11,326 nucleotides of DNA, from the NCBI GenBank assembly GCA_025464125.1, contig JAODLU010000124.1, positions 1 to 11,326 of the forward strand. Direction: 5' to 3'. The notes beneath the pieces were generated by a model, which saw nothing but the letters and a program-made list of their open reading frames with translations, did no database searches and was not told the origin of the DNA. The translations under genes and the position numbers were made by a program. The stretch's first letter is position 1; each line of letters starts with the position of its first letter. This DNA is from Microbacteriaceae bacterium (lineage in GTDB: Bacteria > Actinomycetota > Actinomycetes > Actinomycetales > Microbacteriaceae). Below are positions 6,925-11,326 of this stretch, one piece after another.

Positions 6925-7098
6925 TGCGTCATCACCCTTTTCGTGTCATCCGGTTCGTTGCTGGTATTAGTTTGGCTGGCTAAGGATTCCGTATCGTGTC
7001 CCCGATATGTAGTTCTAATTTCGCAAGTGGTGCGCGCCGCAATCCCGCGTTTTTCGGGGGCTGTTGGGCATATTCGCGGGCAATTTCAGGCACGATCG
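6925..7098 (-). promoter_or_regulatory. Probable promoter region of the ABC exporter operon
   Basis: This 174-bp gap between the MFS stop and the first ABC gene is clearly more A/T-rich than the neighbouring genes, as expected for a promoter. An inverted repeat TATCG-N6-CGATA (6992-7007) lies about 70 bp before the GTG start and is a possible operator. It abuts the minus-strand 9-mer ACGGAATCC (6992-6984), also present between the two flavin reductases. The Shine-Dalgarno AAAAGGG is at 6941-6935. No good -35/-10 pair is evident, and no strong terminator for the MFS gene is seen, so partial read-through from the MFS operon is possible. Confidence 0.45.
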
Positions 7099-8706
7099 TC
7101 ATGCCCGAGGCTTGCGGAGGTTGCGATACCACCGGACGCGAACGATCATCGGCGGCTCCGGAACTACAGCGACACCGGCAATCGGGATGTCCATCAGGAT
7201 CGGGTCTGGCTCGCGCTTTGAGGTACGCAGCGTCACCTCCTTGATGAGCAGCGCAAAGAACACGGAGGCGATCGCGAGCGGGATACAGATCGCGAACGCG
7301 AACCCGATCGAGATGTGCAGCGACTCGATGATGCCGTCCCTCTGGGCTGTCGGCAGGTTCCAGATCTCGGCGGGCGACCTGTCGATGAACTTGGCGTTGG
7401 CGCCGGCCAGCATCACCATTGCGCTCGAGACCACTGTTCCGACCGCCGCCGCTCCGAGGGTGCCGCCAACCGCACGAGAGAAGGTGACGGTGCCGGTGCC
7501 GACGCCGATCTGGGTCGAGTCGACCGAGTTCTGCACGATGAGCATGAGAACAGGCGTCGTGCACCCAATGCCCAGCCCGAAGAGCACGGTGCCCAGGACG
7601 TAGACCGGCACGGGTGCTGCGACAGGAAGCAGGGCCAGGAGGGTGAGCGAGGCCGTGAGCAGCACGAGTCCGCTCACGAGCACGTACTTGTACCTGCCTG
7701 TTCGACTGATGATGCGGCCCCCGATGATGTTCATCGCCATCAGGGCGAAGGTCTCAGGGATGAATGCCAGGCCGGACTGCGATGCGCTGAGACCCTTCAC
7801 TGCCTGTAGCAGCAACGGGAAATAGAGGGTGACGCCGGTTGATGCGAAGCCGACGGCGAAGGCGGCGACGGTCGCCCAACGGAAGTTCGGGATGCGGAAC
7901 AGGTTCAGCGACATGATCGGCTCTGGAGCGACCCGCTGCCTGATCACGAAAAGCACGCCGACCAGGAGTCCTCCGCCGATCAGCGCCATCGTCACCGGGT
8001 CGTCCCAGCCCTGTTTCGGCCCGCGGAACAGGCCAAGCACGAAAGCAACGATTGCGACGACGAGCAGGATGGATCCGAGGTAGTCGATTGATCGCTGCAC
8101 TCGTTGCTGCGGTACGTACTTGAGCACACTCGACACCGTCACCAGGGCGACTATTCCTACCGGAACGTTGATAAAGAACACCCAGCGCCACGATGCGAGG
8201 TCGGTGATGACGCCGCCGAGGGCCGGACCCAGCACGCTGCAGGTCGCGACGACCACACCGATATAGCCCTGGTATTTCGCCCGGTCACGCGGCGTCGAGA
8301 TGTCGCCGATGACGGTCTGGGCGAGGCTGATCAACCCGCCGCCACCCACGCCCTGGATCGCCCTGAGCACAATCAGCTGGGTCATATTCTGAGCCAACCC
8401 GGCGCCCATCGACCCAATCAGGAAGATGATGATGGCTGTCAGGAAGACCGGGCGCCTGCCCAGGATGTCGGAGATCTTGCCGTAAAGGGGGGTGACGGCA
8501 GTGCTGGCCAGAAGGTATGCCGTAATCACCCACGAGATCTGGTCGAGGCCACCGAGGTCGCCCACCACTGTCGGCAGCGCGGTCGCGATGATCTGGTGGT
8601 CGAGGGATGACAGGGCAACCCCCGCCATCAACCCGCCGATGATCAGGCGGATGCGCGCCGGACTGAGTTCCTGCCGAACACCATCGTTCGGAGCGATAGC
8701 GGACAC
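7099..8706 (-). CDS. DHA2-family MFS multidrug efflux transporter (EmrB/QacA type, 14 TM)
   Basis: A 535-aa proton-driven drug exporter of the inner membrane. The length and hydrophobic pattern fit 14 transmembrane helices. Family motifs are clear: the DHA2 helix-1 motif LDHQIIATALPTVVG (residues 35-49), motif A LYGKISDILGRRPVFL (74-89), motif B LRAIQGVGGG (114-123), motif C around VLGPALGGVI (158-167), then WRWVFFINVPVG (173-184). The C-terminal cytosolic tail (about 490-535) is basic. The start is a GTG two bases after the TAG of the monooxygenase gene, with no Shine-Dalgarno, so translation should be coupled to that gene; the next Met lies inside helix 1 and would be too late. Coupling suggests it exports the monooxygenase substrate or product, or protects against the compound; the substrate itself cannot be predicted. 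Confidence 0.93.
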   Translation of the reverse strand: MSAIAPNDGVRQELSPARIRLIIGGLMAGVALSSLDHQIIATALPTVVGDLGGLDQISWVITAYLLASTAVTPLYGKISDILGRRPVFLTAIIIFLIGSMGAGLAQNMTQLIVLRAIQGVGGGGLISLAQTVIGDISTPRDRAKYQGYIGVVVATCSVLGPALGGVITDLASWRWVFFINVPVGIVALVTVSSVLKYVPQQRVQRSIDYLGSILLVVAIVAFVLGLFRGPKQGWDDPVTMALIGGGLLVGVLFVIRQRVAPEPIMSLNLFRIPNFRWATVAAFAVGFASTGVTLYFPLLLQAVKGLSASQSGLAFIPETFALMAMNIIGGRIISRTGRYKYVLVSGLVLLTASLTLLALLPVAAPVPVYVLGTVLFGLGIGCTTPVLMLIVQNSVDSTQIGVGTGTVTFSRAVGGTLGAAAVGTVVSSAMVMLAGANAKFIDRSPAEIWNLPTAQRDGIIESLHISIGFAFAICIPLAIASVFFALLIKEVTLRTSKREPDPILMDIPIAGVAVVPEPPMIVRVRWYRNLRKPRA

Positions 8707-8708
8707 GA

Positions 8709-10013
8709 CTAGAAGGCCAGCAGATTCTCGCGCAGCGTGTCGAACTCGTACTCCTTGCGAACCAGGCCCCGCCTTTGCAACTCGGGAACGAGCCCGTCTG
8801 TGATCTCTGCGATGAAACGGCGCGTAAGCGGCCTGGACTGGATCAGAAACCCGTCGCCGCCGACGATTTCCATCGCCTCCTCCATCTTGTCGGCGACAAC
8901 CTCCGGGGTGCCGATCAGGTCGAGCGAGGTGACCCGACTGTCCTGGATCATCTTGCGTAGTGTGCGTTCGCCATCGGCGAGGGCCAGGAAGTTGCCGAAG
9001 GTGCCCTGGTGCCCTTCGTGGTGAATCTCGATGGGCTTGAAAACCGCGTCCAGGTCATACTGGCTGAAGTCGTGGCCGCCGGACATGTGTGACAGCCCAG
9101 GCAGGCGCAGCGCAGCATCCTCGTCGCTGACGTAGTAGCGCGCGTTGTGGCGGTCCCACGCTGCTTCAACCGTGTCGCCGAGCATGGGTGTCACGAGGAA
9201 CAGGATCTTGACGCTGTCGGGATCGCGGCCGATGAGTGCCAGTCGCCGGCGGATGTCGTCGCGGATCTCCTTCATCACCGTCGGGGAGTTCTGGCCGCCG
9301 GTGGAGAGCAGGATGGTGTCGGCCCACTTGGCGCCGAAGTCGCGGCCCCGATCGGAGGACCCGGCCTGCGAGATGAGCGGACGACCCTGCGGTCCCGGCG
9401 GCACGTTGAGGGCTCCCGTCGTCTTGTACCACTTGCCCTCGTGCTCGACGATGCCAACCTTCTCGCGGTCGACGTACATGCCGGTCTCTTCATTTGCGAC
9501 GACCGCGCCCGGCTCCCAGCTGTCCCAGAGCTGGCGGGTGACGTCGAGGAATTCATCGGCGATTTCGTAGCGCTCGTCGTGCTTGGGCTGCTCGATGCCC
9601 CCGAAGGCGAGCGCGGCCTCGTGCTCGCTCGTGGTGACAACGTTCCAGCCAATGCGGCCGTGGCTGACGTGATCGAGCGACTGCATCAGTCGCGCGAGAC
9701 CGTACGGGTGGTAGAAGGAGGTCGACAGTGTGCCGACGATCCCGAGGTTCTTGGTGGCCTGGGCCATCAGCGGCATTACGGCGATCGGGTCGAGCCGCGC
9801 GGTATAGCCGGCCATCTGGTCGAAAGCGACGTGGTCCTCGATCATGATGTAGTCGAAGCCGGCACGGTCGAGGTTGCGGGCCATGTCGATAAGGAACGAG
9901 CCGTCCTGCCAGTCGAGGATGTCGTTGCCCGACCACGGGGCCGCTTTGCCATTCATCCACCCGTGTGGCAGTGCGTTGCAGAACCAGGCCAGGTGGAAGC
10001 GCTTGTCGGTCAT
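8709..10013 (-). CDS. LLM-class FMN-dependent monooxygenase (NtaA/SnaA/DszA family)
   Basis: A 434-aa bacterial-luciferase-like TIM-barrel monooxygenase of the NtaA/SnaA/DszA(SoxA) family, which uses FMNH2 from a separate reductase and O2 to oxidise substrates such as aminopolycarboxylates, sulfones and sulfides. Family signatures are GRIGWNVVTTSE (residues 119-130), ERYEIADEFLDVTRQLWDSW (147-166), GKWYKTTGALNVPPGPQGRP (193-212) followed by ISQAGSSDRGRDFGAKWAD (214-232), and the C-terminal GTPEVVADKMEE block. Length is normal. I start at ATG 10013, because the family begins with a short segment before the first beta strand (FHLAWF); the open frame to 10085 adds an unconserved basic stretch. 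It lies 86 bp after a solute-binding protein gene and is coupled to the MFS gene. Likely reductase partners here are the products of 1807-2316 or 2496-3035. Substrate unknown. Confidence 0.93.
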   Translation of the reverse strand: MTDKRFHLAWFCNALPHGWMNGKAAPWSGNDILDWQDGSFLIDMARNLDRAGFDYIMIEDHVAFDQMAGYTARLDPIAVMPLMAQATKNLGIVGTLSTSFYHPYGLARLMQSLDHVSHGRIGWNVVTTSEHEAALAFGGIEQPKHDERYEIADEFLDVTRQLWDSWEPGAVVANEETGMYVDREKVGIVEHEGKWYKTTGALNVPPGPQGRPLISQAGSSDRGRDFGAKWADTILLSTGGQNSPTVMKEIRDDIRRRLALIGRDPDSVKILFLVTPMLGDTVEAAWDRHNARYYVSDEDAALRLPGLSHMSGGHDFSQYDLDAVFKPIEIHHEGHQGTFGNFLALADGERTLRKMIQDSRVTSLDLIGTPEVVADKMEEAMEIVGGDGFLIQSRPLTRRFIAEITDGLVPELQRRGLVRKEYEFDTLRENLLAF

Positions 10014-10064
10014 GGTGATCGGTCTCTCGTCTCTCTTGAGCGTGGTTCTGACTGGCGCGGGTTG

Positions 10065-10094
10065 CCGGCGGCGGCGCCCAAGCACCGCCGCCGG
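10065..10094 (-). terminator. GC-rich hairpin after the solute-binding protein gene
   Basis: CCGGCGGCGG (10065-10074) pairs perfectly over 10 bp with CCGCCGCCGG (10085-10094), with a 10-base loop. On the minus strand it begins 5 bases after the stop of the binding-protein gene and precedes the monooxygenase start by about 50 bases. No T-run follows, so it may be a partial terminator or a 3'-stabilising stem that lets the binding protein be made in excess over the enzyme, as is common in transporter operons. Confidence 0.55.
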
Positions 10095-10099
10095 GCTAC

Positions 10100-11326
10100 C
10101 TACTTCAGGCGGGAGAAGTCGGTCGCTACGTCAGGCCGTACGACGTAGCCGTCGATTCCCTTTCGAATCACAACAAACGGCGGCATGATCGCGATGCGAA
10201 CAGCCGGATAGTTGTTGATGTATTCCGTCATCGCAGCGGTCCAGGCCGCGACGGCGGCCTTGCTGGTTCCGTCATCCTGCGCAGCACCCTTGGCGACATC
10301 CGCGGTGTAAGCGGCAGACGGGATCCAGGCGAACTTGCCGGTGACCGAGTACGTCAGTACGTAGTACGGAGCCCTGTTGTTCGTGCCACCGCGGTTCATC
10401 AGCGCGTCGTACTTGCCAGCGGCTGTCGCAGCCGAGAAGTCTCCGGCCGCCATTGAATTGACTGTGACATCAAATCCAGCGGCAAGTGCCATCGCCTTGA
10501 TCTGCACGGCGCTGTCCTGCACGTCGCTGAGTGCAGAACTGAGGTTGACGGTGAACTTGACCGGCGTCGCGATGCCCGCATCCTTCAGGATCTTCAGGGA
10601 CTTTTTAGGGTCGTACGTAAACGACGGCAGCTTAGCGTCGCTATATCCAGGCATCGGGTCGAGGAACCCATTGGTGCGGGTGCCTCGCCCTGCGTAGATG
10701 CCCTTTACGATCTGGTCGTACGGCACTGCGTAGCTGAAGGCCTTTCGCACGTTGATGTCGGTGAACGGTCCTGACCTGGTGTTGAACGACACGTTGAGGA
10801 TCTTTGAGGCGATCTGCGAGTCGAAGATCGAGAAGCCCTCCTTACTCAGCGCGGTCTGGTCGGCCGGCTGGATCTGCTGGGCGATGTCGACGTCACCGCT
10901 CCGAAGGGCCGTCGCACGGAGTCCGGCGTCGGTTACCTGGCGGAAGGTGATGGTTTTGACTTTCGGTTCACCGAGCACGTAGTCCTTGTTCGCGGTGAGA
11001 ACGAGCTCCTGGCCTGGCGTGTACGTCGTCTGCTCGTACGCGCCGAATCCGATATTCGGGTTGGCCGCAGCCCAGGTGACTGAATACGGGTCAGCATCCG
11101 TGGCGTGTGCCTTCAGCAGTGTTGAGTCGTAGATTCCCCAGGTCGAACCGCCCATCAGGTTGAGCAGGGACAAGCCCTGGTTTGCGGTCGGGATCTTGAC
11201 GGCAAAGGTGTACTTGTCGACTGCCGTGACCTGCGCCGGATCGGTGATGACCGGAGCCATCGCGAGTCCGATGACCGACGTCGTCGCCTTGAACTTGCGA
11301 AGAGTCGACCACACGACATCTGCCGA
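10100..11326 (-). CDS. ABC transporter solute-binding protein, family 5 (DppA/OppA-like), start outside window
   Basis: The C-terminal 408 residues of an extracytoplasmic family 5 binding protein (SBP_bac_5), normally 500-550 aa, so roughly a quarter, including the expected lipoprotein signal, lies beyond the window edge. The frame is open to the last base; the segment SADVVWSTLRKF at the edge matches the family's conserved ADDVVxS stretch, so the GTG at 11314 is not a start. Further features are FGAYEQTTYTPGQELVLTAN (about 97-116 of the visible part), typical of the family's GTGPY-type segment, and VRKAFSYAVPYDQIVKGIYAG, the most recognisable signature of the family. Relatives bind peptides, nickel chelates, glutathione, opines or other organic solutes. 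No permease or ATPase genes follow; they may lie upstream. Context suggests it delivers the substrate of the monooxygenase. Confidence 0.9.
   Translation of the reverse strand, partial: SADVVWSTLRKFKATTSVIGLAMAPVITDPAQVTAVDKYTFAVKIPTANQGLSLLNLMGGSTWGIYDSTLLKAHATDADPYSVTWAAANPNIGFGAYEQTTYTPGQELVLTANKDYVLGEPKVKTITFRQVTDAGLRATALRSGDVDIAQQIQPADQTALSKEGFSIFDSQIASKILNVSFNTRSGPFTDINVRKAFSYAVPYDQIVKGIYAGRGTRTNGFLDPMPGYSDAKLPSFTYDPKKSLKILKDAGIATPVKFTVNLSSALSDVQDSAVQIKAMALAAGFDVTVNSMAAGDFSAATAAGKYDALMNRGGTNNRAPYYVLTYSVTGKFAWIPSAAYTADVAKGAAQDDGTSKAAVAAWTAAMTEYINNYPAVRIAIMPPFVVIRKGIDGYVVRPDVATDFSRLK

Noticed and set aside
7066..7106. Inverted pair GGGCAT/ATGCCC around the MFS stop as a terminator
   Set aside because: A 6-bp stem with a 29-base loop and no T-run is too weak to call a terminator.
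10014..10085. N-terminal extension of the monooxygenase to 10085
   Set aside because: It adds a basic, unconserved 24-residue stretch that would be encoded by the GC hairpin region; the family begins close to the ATG at 10013.
9147..10148. Long plus-strand open frame (333 codons) opposite the monooxygenase
   Set aside because: Antisense shadow of the LLM monooxygenase, with no domain similarity I recognise and no ribosome binding site.

Overview
The window looks like chromosomal DNA of a high-GC Gram-positive bacterium (actinobacterium, most likely Microbacteriaceae-like). This is inferred from the G/C-biased codon third positions, GTG starts, TetR and DHA2-MFS families, and a heterodimeric ABC exporter of actinobacterial style; no marker gene fixes the taxon. 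I saw no rRNA, tRNA, CRISPR array, insertion sequence or phage gene.

Layout. (i) 113-1653, plus strand: a two-gene operon of a ketopantoate-reductase-like dehydrogenase and a TetR regulator, preceded by a 17-bp inverted repeat (71-87) that is a good candidate TetR operator. (ii) 1807-3035: two unrelated flavin reductases transcribed divergently from a 179-bp shared region, a flavin_reduct/HpaC-type FMN-binding protein (minus) and a flavodoxin-fold NAD(P)H-dependent FMN reductase (plus). (iii) 3107-6924, minus strand: two ABC half-exporters overlapping by ATGA. Their motifs fit a heterodimer with one degenerate ATP site, but the first gene carries an in-frame TAG at 6520-6522 and is annotated as a pseudogene or interrupted gene. 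(iv) 7099-11326, minus strand: a family-5 solute-binding protein (start outside the window), a DszA/NtaA/SnaA-type FMN-dependent monooxygenase, and a 14-TM DHA2 drug-efflux MFS transporter whose GTG start lies two bases after the monooxygenase stop.

How the parts may work together (inference). The binding protein captures an organic solute. The LLM monooxygenase oxidises it with reduced FMN, which one or both flavin reductases could supply. The MFS protein and, if intact, the ABC pair would export toxic substrate or product. The KPR-like enzyme and its TetR regulator may be a separate small redox unit, or the sensor for the locus. The substrate cannot be read from the sequence.

Most notable: the nonsense codon in one half of the ABC exporter, the assembly of a two-component monooxygenase with two kinds of reductase and two exporters, the TetR-like palindrome, a degenerate 18-bp tandem repeat at the convergent junction (3025-3090), and a strong GC hairpin just after the binding-protein gene. 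I do not see a clearly unprecedented system here; the gene families are all known.
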